DNA from: CAZFLM01 sp964519955
GTDB taxonomy: Bacteria; Armatimonadota; Chthonomonadetes; Chthonomonadales; CAJBBX01
Assembly (NCBI GenBank): GCA_964519955.1
Contig: CAZFLM010000054.1
Coordinates: 1-47,158, forward strand
Reading direction: 5' to 3'
Length of the DNA: 47,158 bases
Positions 1 through 7,453 of this stretch are shown piece by piece (the stretch's first letter is position 1; each line of letters starts with the position of its first letter). The position numbers and the translations under genes were made by a program. The notes below the pieces were generated by a model. That model did not search any database, had not been told where the DNA came from, and saw nothing but the letters and a program-made list of their open reading frames with translations.

Positions 1-185
1 ACCGCGTTGCGTGCGGGGAAGGGCGGCCGGACGATCTGGCCACCGTCCGTCGCGTCGCGCATGCCATGCAGCGTGCGTCTCTGTGCGCGCTCGGCCAGAC
101 AGCTCCCAACCCGGTGCTCTCGGCGCTCCGCTACTTCGGCCCGGAGTTCGATGAGCGTCTGGCGGCCTCCGCGCACGGGGCTTGA
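1..185 (+). CDS. NuoF/HydB-like flavin iron-sulfur subunit, C-terminal fragment
   Basis: This is the 3' end of a gene cut by the window edge, read in the frame starting at base 3 and ending in TGA at 183-185. The roughly 60 residues include ASLCALGQTAPNPVLSALRYF, which matches the C-terminal iron-sulfur region of NuoF and of hydrogenase beta subunits (HydB/HndC), where the Cys helps bind a [4Fe-4S] cluster. In that family the subunit binds FMN and NAD(P) and passes electrons to the hydrogenase catalytic subunit. The gene lies 60 bp upstream of an [FeFe]-hydrogenase gene on the same strand, so it is probably the NAD(P)-linked partner in a trimeric, possibly electron-bifurcating, enzyme. Everything N-terminal lies outside the window. 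Confidence 0.85.
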   Translation, partial: RVACGEGRPDDLATVRRVAHAMQRASLCALGQTAPNPVLSALRYFGPEFDERLAASAHGA

Positions 186-245
186 AGGACTGCATCCGAT
201 ACCGCGAGCCATTCGGCTCTTCACCCCAGATAGGGCGAGATACCC

Positions 246-1991
246 ATGATCAGTCTGACGATGAACGGTCTTCCCGTCGAGGCGGCGGAAGGCGAGACGA
301 TACTACAGGCGGCCCAGCGCGCCAGCGTGAAGATACCGACGTTGTGCAAGCACCCGGATCTAGACCCGACCGCGGCGTGCGGCATCTGCGTGGTGCGCAA
401 CCAGGCGAACGGCCGGATGCTGCGAGCATGCTGCACCCCGGTCGAAGCTGGCATGGCCATCTGCACCGAGGACCCGGAGATCGTCTCCGTACGCCGCGCA
501 GCGCTGGAGTTGATCCTGTCGCGCCACCCGAACGAGTGCCTGTCCTGCGCGCGCAACCAGAACTGCGAACTGCAGACGCTCGCAGCCGACTTCAACATCG
601 AGATGCAGCCGCTCGACAACATCGTGCCGGACATCCCGCGCGATGACTCGACGCGGACCATCGTGCTCGATCCTCGGAAGTGCGTGACGTGCGGCCGATG
701 CATCCAGGTCTGCCAGGAGATGCAGAACGTGTGGGCGCTCTCCTTCCTGGAGCGCGGATTCGACACGCGGATCGCCGCGGCTGGCGATATCGAGTTGGCC
801 GAATCGCCATGTGTAAGATGTGGCCAGTGCTCGGCCCACTGCCCCACGGGTGCCATCACGGAATATGACGAGACCACTGCCGTGTGGGGCATGCTTCAGG
901 ACGAGAGCCTGTACTGCGTGGCCCAGATCGCGCCAGCGGTACGTGTCGCAATAGGGGAGGCATTCGGCTACGAACCGGGCACGAACCTCACTGGGAAGGT
1001 GTACGCTGCCCTCCGGCGGATGGGCTTCAAGGCGGTGTTCGACACGAACTTCGGGGCCGACCTGACGATCATGGAGGAAGGCACGGAGTTCGTGGAGCGG
1101 CTCGTCAACAGCGCTGGGCCGCTTCCGCTGATCACCAGTTGTTGCCCCGCATGGGTCGACTTCATGGAGAAGTACCACAGCGACATGATCCCGAACTTCT
1201 CGACGTGCAAGTCGCCGCACGAGATGGTCGGTGCGCTTTCCAAGACCCTCTACGCCGAGCGCGCTAGCATAGAGCCCAGCTCGATACGTGTCGTGTCCGT
1301 GATGCCCTGCACCGCGAAGAAGCTCGAGATACACCGCGACGGCTCCATGTCCAGCTCGGGATATCAGGATGTCGACGTCTCGCTGACCACGCGCGAGTTC
1401 GCCCGGATGATCAAGCAGTCAGGGATTGACTTCCGTGGCATCCCGGACGGACAACCGGATCACCTGCTCGGAGCGTACACCGGCGCCGCAACGCTGTTTG
1501 GCGCGACGGGCGGCGTGATGGAAGCCGCGCTGCGGACGGCCTGCCACCTGGTCACCGGAGCGCGGCTTCCGAACATCGAGTTCCGAGCCGTCCGAGGGCT
1601 CAAGGGCATCAAGGAGGCATCCGTGGACGTGGCCGGCAAGACGCTGCGCGTCGCCGTCGCCCACGGTCTCAGCAACGTTGAGGCGGTACTGAAGCTGGTG
1701 CGTGAGTCGAGAGATGCGGGTGGCGAACCAGCCTACCACTTCATCGAGGTCATGGCGTGCCCCGGCGGGTGTGTCGGCGGAGGCGGTCAGCCCTACGGCG
1801 CTACCGATGACCTGCGGACCCGTCGCGCGGCAGGGCTCTACGGCGAGGACGCTGCGGCCATCTGGAGGTGCTCGCACGAGAACCCCTACATCAAGCAGCT
1901 CTACGACGAGTACCTTGGGGCACCGAACAGCGGACGGTCGCACGAACTGCTGCACACGGGATACCAGGCCCGGCAGGCGTATCTACGTTAG
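246..1991 (+). CDS. hydA: [FeFe]-hydrogenase catalytic subunit (HydA/HndD type)
   Basis: The 581-residue protein catalyses reversible H2 oxidation/proton reduction. Visible in order: an N-terminal [2Fe-2S] domain (Cys34, 45, 48 and 62 or 63); a His-Cys [4Fe-4S] site (HPNEC at 94-98, Cys101, Cys107); a two-cluster ferredoxin domain (Cys146/149/152/156 and Cys189/192/195/199); then the H-cluster domain with TSCCPAW (297-303), MPCTAKK (353-359) and EVMACPGGCVGGGGQP from residue 501. The C-terminal small-subunit-like tail ends near LLHTGYQARQAYLR. All H-cluster ligand cysteines are present, so it should be active. Its length and modular layout fit soluble M3-type hydrogenases. It follows the HydB-like fragment and precedes a maturation protease. 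The ATG has only a weak upstream purine run, but translation from it gives the expected N-terminus. Confidence 0.96.
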   Translation: MISLTMNGLPVEAAEGETILQAAQRASVKIPTLCKHPDLDPTAACGICVVRNQANGRMLRACCTPVEAGMAICTEDPEIVSVRRAALELILSRHPNECLSCARNQNCELQTLAADFNIEMQPLDNIVPDIPRDDSTRTIVLDPRKCVTCGRCIQVCQEMQNVWALSFLERGFDTRIAAAGDIELAESPCVRCGQCSAHCPTGAITEYDETTAVWGMLQDESLYCVAQIAPAVRVAIGEAFGYEPGTNLTGKVYAALRRMGFKAVFDTNFGADLTIMEEGTEFVERLVNSAGPLPLITSCCPAWVDFMEKYHSDMIPNFSTCKSPHEMVGALSKTLYAERASIEPSSIRVVSVMPCTAKKLEIHRDGSMSSSGYQDVDVSLTTREFARMIKQSGIDFRGIPDGQPDHLLGAYTGAATLFGATGGVMEAALRTACHLVTGARLPNIEFRAVRGLKGIKEASVDVAGKTLRVAVAHGLSNVEAVLKLVRESRDAGGEPAYHFIEVMACPGGCVGGGGQPYGATDDLRTRRAAGLYGEDAAAIWRCSHENPYIKQLYDEYLGAPNSGRSHELLHTGYQARQAYLR

Positions 1992-2127
1992 CTCGCTCCG
2001 AAGTGCACCTGCCCCTTTCTCCATGATCGACGCAGGTACCGGCAGCGCACGGCCCCTCGGTTGTGCGCTGCCAGCACTATCTGCCCTCCATTGGATCGCC
2101 CAGATCGGTCACGCCAACCACCTGCAC

Positions 2128-2604
2128 ATGAACTGCAGAAGCAACGATCCGCCGGCCAGCACGCTGCTGGTGATCGGCTACGGCAACACGCTCCGCGGCG
2201 ATGACGGCTGTGGGTGGCGTGTCGCGGAAGAGGTCGAGAGATGGGAGCTGCCGCACGTGCGTGTGATGACCGTCCACCAGCTCACACCGGAGCTTGCGGC
2301 GGACATCGCGGCGGCGGACACGGCGATCTTCGTGGACGCACGCGTCGGCGCCACCAACGGCAGGGCCGAGCTGGAGCATCTGACTGCCAACCCAGCAGCG
2401 GGAGTACCGGCGTTCGGACACGCCTACTCGCCATGCGCTCTGCTGGCGCTGGCCGCCGCCCTGTACGGCTCTGCGCCTCGATCGTCGCTGATCACCGTGC
2501 CCGGAGTGTCCTTTGACTTCGGCGAAGAGCTGTCGCCCACATGCCAGCGAGGAGTGGGGGATGCCCTGGGCTTGGTGCGGGGAATCATCCTCACGCGGGA
2601 GTAA
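2128..2604 (+). CDS. Hydrogenase maturation protease (HycI/HyaD family)
   Basis: The 158-residue protein belongs to the M52 endopeptidase family, which trims the C-terminus of [NiFe]-hydrogenase large subunits after nickel insertion. The hallmark motif VIGYGNTLRGDDG lies at residues 15-27. Likely metal-site residues are Asp25/26, Asp70 in FVDARVG and His98 in FGHAYSP. The open frame extends further upstream, but only the ATG at 2128 puts the motif at the family's usual place near the N-terminus. It lies 136 bp downstream of hydA. The neighbourhood is odd: [FeFe]-hydrogenases are not known to need this cleavage, so the substrate may be a [NiFe] enzyme encoded elsewhere. Family assignment is firm; the physiological partner is not. 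Confidence 0.88.
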   Translation: MNCRSNDPPASTLLVIGYGNTLRGDDGCGWRVAEEVERWELPHVRVMTVHQLTPELAADIAAADTAIFVDARVGATNGRAELEHLTANPAAGVPAFGHAYSPCALLALAAALYGSAPRSSLITVPGVSFDFGEELSPTCQRGVGDALGLVRGIILTRE

Positions 2605-2684
2605 CCGCTCTCGCCCTGACGCCGTGACCATTCGGGGGCGGGGCCCTCCTTCGTCTGGTAGTGACCTGGTCTGCGCGGTAGAAC

Positions 2685-2867
2685 ATGGCGATGGCCGTCG
2701 ACGCTGTGGTGCACACAGTATTGTGCCACCTGGCAGACTATCGCCAGGTGTTGCGCGAGAGCGCTGAATGCCGCAGCGCATTGATGGTCCTTCTCGACAC
2801 GTTCGTTGTCGCCGGCTGGCCGCAGGCCTTCCGCCTCACGTACAGGCTGGGTGAGATCGACCGTTGA
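2685..2867 (+). CDS. Small hypothetical protein
   Basis: A 60-codon open frame with mostly G/C third positions, lying downstream of the maturation protease on the same strand. The end of the protein (VAGWPQAFRLTYRLGEIDR) reads like a structured helical tail rather than random translation. No Shine-Dalgarno sequence is obvious before the ATG and no domain is recognised. It may be a small gene or the remnant of a longer one at the edge of the mobile element. Confidence 0.4.
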   Translation: MAMAVDAVVHTVLCHLADYRQVLRESAECRSALMVLLDTFVVAGWPQAFRLTYRLGEIDR

Positions 2868-2943
2868 GTCGCACGGCGTGGTGGCGACGATAGTGCCTCC
2901 CGTCGCTGAATCCGGAACGTGTCCACGCGTCCGACTCGAGCCC

Positions 2944-3207
2944 CTAGGCGCATGTTGGCGTAGCCGGATCGCTATCACCGAGGACAGCGTCCGCCTGAGC
3001 GGCGAACGCGCAGTTAGCGTCGCACTCGTCGGGATCGGTCGCGAGTGCCCCGGAGCCATCGTAGAGGGCTGTAGCGTCCTCGTCCTGCATGTCCGCCACT
3101 CGGAATGGCCCCACGGCCTCGCGCCACTCCTCCATGTCGCTCGTGCCTGGTCTCCTAGCCCTCGTACGTGTCCGGACGTCCGGACAGGCGAGCTCCTCGT
3201 CACGCAT
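2944..3207 (-). CDS. Small acidic protein translationally coupled to the nuclease gene
   Basis: An 87-residue Asp/Glu-rich frame whose ATG lies inside the last codons of the upstream nuclease gene. The 8-bp overlap ATGCGTGA holds both this start and the nuclease stop, which is typical of translational coupling. The residues (MEEWREAVGPFRVADMQDEDATALYDG and onward) are acidic, with a Cys near each end of the second half. No family is recognised. The coupling suggests a partner of the nuclease, such as an inhibitor or regulator; that role is inference. The frame also contains one of the two 18-bp palindromes of the element. Confidence 0.5.
   Translation of the reverse strand: MRDEELACPDVRTRTRARRPGTSDMEEWREAVGPFRVADMQDEDATALYDGSGALATDPDECDANCAFAAQADAVLGDSDPATPTCA
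3169..3186. repeat. Perfect 18-bp palindrome, copy 1 (candidate ParB or regulator site)
   Basis: TGTCCGGACGTCCGGACA is a perfect inverted repeat. A second copy differing at one base lies at 8839-8856 inside the ParB-like gene. The two copies sit in different reading frames relative to the T of TGTCC, so they are not shared because of protein homology. Confidence 0.6.
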
Positions 3208-3889
3208 CGAACGGATCGGCACCGTCCACGTCGGCGGCCGACGACAAGCCGTCGCACGTCGCCCGGCAGGGGCACCACGCGCAGTGCTCGCCGCGCCGCG
3301 CCGCAACCACGCCGCGGCCGTAGATATAGGCCGCCCGCGTCTTCAACTCGGTCCACACCATGCGCAGGTCGTCGCGTCGCAGCACAGTGCGACCTTCGAG
3401 GCCGCAGCGCCCCAGGAAGTCGTACTCCACAACCACCTCGGTCAAGTTGGCCCCGTACTCGTCTGACCACCCAGTGAGGCTGGCACGGGCGACCGCATAG
3501 GTGGCCGCAGCGCTCTCAAGGCATACCCCACGCGGCGAGCAGGCCTTGTAGTCGCGCACGACAAGGGTGCCCTCTGCGCCGGATCGGAGGATCAAGGCGT
3601 CGAACCGCGCGGGATACGCTTCGACCGAGTGCAGCGCCGCGCCCTCGTCCTCCAGGCGCTCCGCCTCTTCCTCATGGTGATGGCCCAGATACGCGTTCCG
3701 AACGCTCGCCACGAGTGGGGGCTCGCTTCGCGGCGCGGGGTCCTTCGGGTCGAGTGCAGCTCGGAGTGCCGCGTGCAATCCACCGCCGCAGGTCGGACGG
3801 CGGCTCACCTGCGCTGCCGTCGCATTCCTTCCTGAACTGCCCCCGAGGCCCGCAGGTCCGCCTCGCAGACACTCGGAAGAACCCCACAT
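3200..3889 (-). CDS. PD-(D/E)XK nuclease family protein (RecB/Cas4-like)
   Basis: The C-terminal two thirds show the nuclease core: a helix with HHHEEEAERLEDEG, then YPARFDALIL with the metal-binding Asp, then VVRDYKA carrying the D-x-K signature, and at the end a Cys cluster GEHCAWCPCRATC like the Fe-S-binding region of Cas4/AddB-type proteins. Such enzymes are DNA exonucleases. The N-terminus is uncertain: ATG at 3889 gives 229 residues, an ATG at 3961 in the same frame gives 253, and neither has a good ribosome-binding site. The first 50 or so residues look low-complexity, so the 5' end may be altered or frameshifted. It is divergent from the serine recombinase gene and overlaps the small acidic protein gene downstream. 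No CRISPR array or other cas genes are present, so a mobile-element or recombination role is more likely. Confidence 0.7.
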   Translation of the reverse strand: MWGSSECLRGGPAGLGGSSGRNATAAQVSRRPTCGGGLHAALRAALDPKDPAPRSEPPLVASVRNAYLGHHHEEEAERLEDEGAALHSVEAYPARFDALILRSGAEGTLVVRDYKACSPRGVCLESAAATYAVARASLTGWSDEYGANLTEVVVEYDFLGRCGLEGRTVLRRDDLRMVWTELKTRAAYIYGRGVVAARRGEHCAWCPCRATCDGLSSAADVDGADPFDA

Positions 3890-3946
3890 GGGCGGAAATG
3901 AAGCCGCCCAAGGCCCGCGCTGAGCACAAACTGAGCTCGAAGTAGT

Positions 3947-3996
3947 GGGTGTGTATGTCATGTGGTGTCGACCTACAATCATTGACATATACACCC
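3947..3996. promoter_or_regulatory. Inverted repeat in the nuclease/recombinase divergent region
   Basis: GGGTGTGTATGTCA (3947-3960) and TGACATATACACCC (3983-3996) form a 14-bp inverted repeat with one mismatch and a 22-bp spacer. The right arm overlaps the -35 element of the recombinase promoter. It could be a repressor operator or a half of a recombinase attachment site; the sequence alone cannot separate these. Confidence 0.5.
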
Positions 3997-4011
3997 GCCA
4001 TAGGATACCAT
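3982..4011 (+). promoter_or_regulatory. Sigma70-type promoter for the serine recombinase gene
   Basis: TTGACA (3982-3987), 18-bp spacer and TACCAT (4006-4011), 26 bp before the recombinase ATG. The -35 is a consensus match; the -10 matches 4 of 6 positions. Confidence 0.5.
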
Positions 4012-4037
4012 AGGCTCGGCCAAGTAAGGAGATAGGC

Positions 4038-5924
4038 ATGCCGAAACTACCAAGCGCTCTCGGGACCATCCTGGCCCCATTCATGCCCGTCAAGTTGCGG
4101 GCGGCGGTTTATGTGCGCAAGAGCGATAAGAAGGACGAAGGGCGCACCAAGAGCCGAGAGGAGCAACTCGCGTTCTGCACGACCATCTGCGCCCACTACG
4201 GGTTGGAGATATCCGAGGAGCGGATTTACGAAGAGGAGCTAGGCCAGAAGGGCCAGTGGTTCTTCGACGACAGCACGGGCAGGTACCCCGCGCCGTACAG
4301 GCCGCAGCTCACGCGACTGGTCAGAGACATCAAGGCCGGTCTCGTGGATGTGGTCGTCATCTGGCGCAGCGATCGGCTGTTCCGCGATTCTGGAGTCGCC
4401 GACGCGATCGCTCAAGTCCTGAGAGAGCACAACACGCGCCTCATCTGTGGGACCCGCGAGATCGATGTCACCTCCAGCTCCGGCCTGTACCAGTACAGCA
4501 CGGAGGCGGCCAACAACCGCCGCTGGCGTGATCAGACATCGGAGAACATCAAGCGCGACCACCAGTTCAAGGCGGAGTTGGGCATGTTCACGCGCGATCC
4601 GTCCTGCCTGGGTTTCCGGTCGAAGGGCCGGAAGTCACAGGACGTGATCTTCATGCGCGACGAACTCGCTCTCGCCCTGCGAGTGTTTCAGCTCTTCGTC
4701 CACGGCGAGGACGGCCTGGGGCCGATGGGCACGAATGGGATCGCGTCCCACCTGATGGACCAGGGCGTCATATGGCCAAAGGGCACCAAAGGCCATAGGG
4801 CCAAGGGCGAGGCCAAGATACACGAGAGCCAGGTCCGCACGCTCTTGCGGAATCCGATGTACATCGCCCGCTGGCGACACGACGGCGCGGTCTATGACTG
4901 CGACAAGCTGCTCGTGCCAGTGCTGGACGAGAACGGCGAGCCGACCGGCGAACGCCGGACCGCGGTGCCGGTGAAGCTCTTCGAGGATGCGCAGGCCAAG
5001 TTGGAACTCGCGCAGCGACCTGGTAAGCGATCCCTTGGCGGGAGCCACCTGACGACTGGGATGGCGGTGTGCGGCCGCTGCGGGCGACCGCTGCAGGTCC
5101 AGCAGTCTCACGGCCGGGTCGAGAAAGGGCCTCGGAAGGGCGAGTGCCGGGAGCCTGTGCTCAAGCTCGTGTGCAAGCACCGCCGAGGCGATCGGCCCTG
5201 TCCTGGCGGCTCCGCGTTTGGCCTTCAGGAGGAGGTGCTCGACGCCTGGGTGCTATCGGAGTTGGCGCCCATCCTCGTTTCCGAGATGAAGGCCATCCGC
5301 GCTTCCGCGGGTCGGGCACTCGACCAAGAGAACCTCTGTATTCTGCAGCGCAAGCTGGCGGAGGTGCGCAAACGAGAGACCACGCAACTTGCGCAGCTTG
5401 TCGGGGTGCTCGATGCCGAGCAGGTATCGTCGGTCGCCGCGCAGTTTCGCGCCGAGCGGGAGCGCCTTGGACGCGAGATTCGGACCTTGTCGGACCGGAT
5501 TGAGAACGCGGAGCGCGTCATGCCTGACCTATCGCCGGAGGCGCTGGCGGCGCAGCCGGTAACCGCGATCAAGGACGCGCTGTCTCGCGCGATCGCCTGG
5601 ATCGCCATCGGCAAGGCGGGCACGGGCATCGTGGTCCACACGCGATGGGGCTCGTACATTGGCGCTCCGTACCGCAAAGGCGACCCAGGCCAAGGAGAGG
5701 TCGCGAGTAAAACATACATCGGAGCAGCGGCCCCCGCCGACGTACTGAGCTGCATTGGCTGGGTGCCCGAGCCCGAGGAGTTCAACCTCGGCCGCCGCGA
5801 TGCCCTGGGCAAGCTGGCCGTTGGGCTCTCGGACGATGAACTCGCGCCAGGGCTCCTGGTGCGAGAGGACGTAGACGCGGAAGATGGCCTCATCGAGGTG
5901 ACATGCGATGGCGACTCGGAGTAG
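4038..5924 (+). CDS. Large serine recombinase (resolvase/invertase superfamily)
   Basis: The 628-residue protein would carry out site-specific integration/excision. The N-terminal catalytic domain has AVYVRKS with the nucleophile candidate Ser29 and the conserved VVIWRSDRLFRD stretch near 107-118. It is followed by a recombinase domain with LLRNPMYIARW, then a zinc ribbon (CGRCGRP near 345, with later Cys pairs near 380-393), a coiled-coil segment (about 430-490) and a C-terminal tail. Size and domain order match phage and transposon large serine recombinases. The ATG is preceded by AAGGAG at a good distance. Its end overlaps the next gene by 17 bp. It is the only plus-strand integration gene in the element and differs in type from the two tyrosine recombinases. 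Confidence 0.93.
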   Translation: MPKLPSALGTILAPFMPVKLRAAVYVRKSDKKDEGRTKSREEQLAFCTTICAHYGLEISEERIYEEELGQKGQWFFDDSTGRYPAPYRPQLTRLVRDIKAGLVDVVVIWRSDRLFRDSGVADAIAQVLREHNTRLICGTREIDVTSSSGLYQYSTEAANNRRWRDQTSENIKRDHQFKAELGMFTRDPSCLGFRSKGRKSQDVIFMRDELALALRVFQLFVHGEDGLGPMGTNGIASHLMDQGVIWPKGTKGHRAKGEAKIHESQVRTLLRNPMYIARWRHDGAVYDCDKLLVPVLDENGEPTGERRTAVPVKLFEDAQAKLELAQRPGKRSLGGSHLTTGMAVCGRCGRPLQVQQSHGRVEKGPRKGECREPVLKLVCKHRRGDRPCPGGSAFGLQEEVLDAWVLSELAPILVSEMKAIRASAGRALDQENLCILQRKLAEVRKRETTQLAQLVGVLDAEQVSSVAAQFRAERERLGREIRTLSDRIENAERVMPDLSPEALAAQPVTAIKDALSRAIAWIAIGKAGTGIVVHTRWGSYIGAPYRKGDPGQGEVASKTYIGAAAPADVLSCIGWVPEPEEFNLGRRDALGKLAVGLSDDELAPGLLVREDVDAEDGLIEVTCDGDSE

Positions 5925-6414
5925 CCGCCAGGAGGTAGGAGTGGTTACTGCTACACAACGGCCGAACCAGGGCGATATGCGGCGTGCGATCATCAGACCG
6001 CGCGGTCGGTTGAGCGCAGACGAGATCGCGCAGATCGTGGCGGCATACGGTGCGGGTGCCCGCGGGACGCTCCTGATCGGGCTGAGAGATCAGGAGAGGC
6101 TGCTCACACTCATGCTCCCGCACAAGCGCGACCCGGAACTGGCCCTTGGTCTGCTCCGATCCAACGCAGAGCAACTGCGGCGGCTCGGAGCAGACGGGTT
6201 CATCCACGTCCATCGCGCGCGTCTGGCGGCGTCTGGGGAGCATCCATCTCGCGCCGTCGTCGTCCACGACCGCATCAACCGGGCGGAAACACGCCGTGCA
6301 TACCGCCTCGCTCCATCAGGCGAATCGACTGGCATCTCGATCCGGCTGAACGACCGGATTGCGACCGTGCTGCGCGACGCCATACCAATCCAGCGAACAG
6401 CAGAGCAAGGATAG
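5908..6414 (+). CDS. Hypothetical protein overlapping the recombinase gene
   Basis: A 168-residue basic, soluble-looking protein with no recognised domain. The ATG at 5908 overlaps the recombinase stop and follows GAGGT. An in-frame GTG at 5941 has a stronger AGGAGGT immediately upstream, so translation may start there (157 residues). The central region is helical with LSADEIAQIVAAYGAGARG and LLRSNAEQLRRLGADG. Tight overlap suggests cotranscription with the recombinase, so an accessory or directionality role is possible but unsupported. Confidence 0.6.
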   Translation: MATRSSRQEVGVVTATQRPNQGDMRRAIIRPRGRLSADEIAQIVAAYGAGARGTLLIGLRDQERLLTLMLPHKRDPELALGLLRSNAEQLRRLGADGFIHVHRARLAASGEHPSRAVVVHDRINRAETRRAYRLAPSGESTGISIRLNDRIATVLRDAIPIQRTAEQG

Positions 6415-6443
6415 TCGTGGCTGCAGAGCACAGACACTGAAAA

Positions 6444-6470
6444 GGCCCGCTGCATGCGTCGCAACGGGCC
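6444..6470. terminator. Hairpin between convergent genes
   Basis: GGCCCGCTGC and GCAACGGGCC pair over 10 positions with one mismatch around a 7-nt loop. A run of four A precedes it on the plus strand, which gives a TTTT tract on the minus strand. It is therefore best placed to terminate the minus-strand gene ending at 6495, and may also stop the plus-strand gene ending at 6414. Confidence 0.6.
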
Positions 6471-6494
6471 GCTCCATCTTCTCAGCGCTTATGC

Positions 6495-7052
6495 CTACCG
6501 CCAGGCGTTGATCCTCTCGGCCAAGTCAGCGCTTGACACGAGGTGCGCTGGCGGACCGCCTCGGCAGACCGTCACCATGTGGAGGTGCTTGGTGACGTAC
6601 AGCCCGACAGCCTCATCCTCGGCAACCAGCAGGAACCGGCACTCGTCTCCCGGAACCAGATCGCAGTCCTCGGCCAGGTACCGCGCCTCCTCAACCAGGA
6701 CCGATGCGTACCGATCCACGCTGGCGATGTCCACTTCGTCGATCCCCAACAGCATGCGAACCGCCAGCAGCGGCTCGGCGCGCGCCTGATCGAATGCGGT
6801 ACCGTCGTAGGCCTCGCGGCATCGCTGCCACCGCGCCAGGCATCGGAGGACTCGAAGGTGCTCCCGAGCTCCGGCCGCATCGCCGGCCTGCTCGCAGCGA
6901 AGACCCGTGAGCATCCGCTGCGCAGACCAGCACTCGACAAACAACCCGATATCGCCAACCAGCAAACTCCACGGCACGGCGATCCTGCTCGCAACGCCGC
7001 CGGTCCGAACAACGCCGGTGACGATGTCTTGCTCGCCCCAACTCCACTCCAT
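6495..7052 (-). CDS. Hypothetical protein with strong ribosome-binding site
   Basis: A 185-residue protein beginning at an ATG preceded by a perfect AGGAGG seven bases upstream, which fixes the start although the frame is open further upstream. No family is recognised. The middle is helical (ARYLAEDCDLVPGDECRFLLVAEDEA), followed by GLYVTKHLHMVTVC. It is the last gene of the minus-strand run ParB, tyrosine recombinase, XRE regulator, this gene. Its function is unknown. Confidence 0.65.
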   Translation of the reverse strand: MEWSWGEQDIVTGVVRTGGVASRIAVPWSLLVGDIGLFVECWSAQRMLTGLRCEQAGDAAGAREHLRVLRCLARWQRCREAYDGTAFDQARAEPLLAVRMLLGIDEVDIASVDRYASVLVEEARYLAEDCDLVPGDECRFLLVAEDEAVGLYVTKHLHMVTVCRGGPPAHLVSSADLAERINAWR

Positions 7053-7185
7053 ATCTGAGCCTCCTGTTCGCGGCCAGCTTCGCCGCAGGCGTTGTGCCCA
7101 CGGTCCCGACTGGCCGGAACGGGAGCTGTAGCAGCGGCGTGCCGATCTCAATGAGGAAAACCGACTGCAACCGCCTGTTAATCGC

Positions 7186-7449
7186 TCAGCAGCGCCGCCG
7201 GCCACCCGACTCTGGCGTACCGACGGACGCCATCGGCAGGAAGTCGTCCATCCGGCAGCCGTAGATTCGCGACAGCCGCTCCGCCAAGGAATAACAGCCG
7301 CCATCGCGCTCCACCGCTGCCAGGTAGCCAGGCGTGATGTGGGCACGCTTGGCTACCTGCAGCAGCGTCAGACCGGCCGCCTCGCGGGCCGCCTGGGCGC
7401 GCGGCGTGAATATGGTTCTATCCAGTCGCCGCCGACTGCCAGTTGCCAT
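7186..7449 (-). CDS. XRE-family helix-turn-helix regulator
   Basis: An 87-residue DNA-binding protein. The HTH lies at about residues 15-65: AQAAREAAGLTLLQVAKRAH followed by ITPGYLAAVERDGG and LAERLSRIYGCRMDDFL, matching Cro/CI-type folds. The ATG is four bases after the stop of the tyrosine recombinase gene, so both are surely cotranscribed. A role in silencing element genes fits the neighbourhood. Its operator is not identified, although the 18-bp palindromes or the 3947-3996 inverted repeat are candidates. Confidence 0.78.
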   Translation of the reverse strand: MATGSRRRLDRTIFTPRAQAAREAAGLTLLQVAKRAHITPGYLAAVERDGGCYSLAERLSRIYGCRMDDFLPMASVGTPESGGRRRC

Positions 7450-7453
7450 CGGG

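Noticed and set aside
3200..3889. Cas4 of a CRISPR system
   Set aside because: Only the general nuclease and Cys cluster are seen; no Cas1/Cas2 or array in the window.
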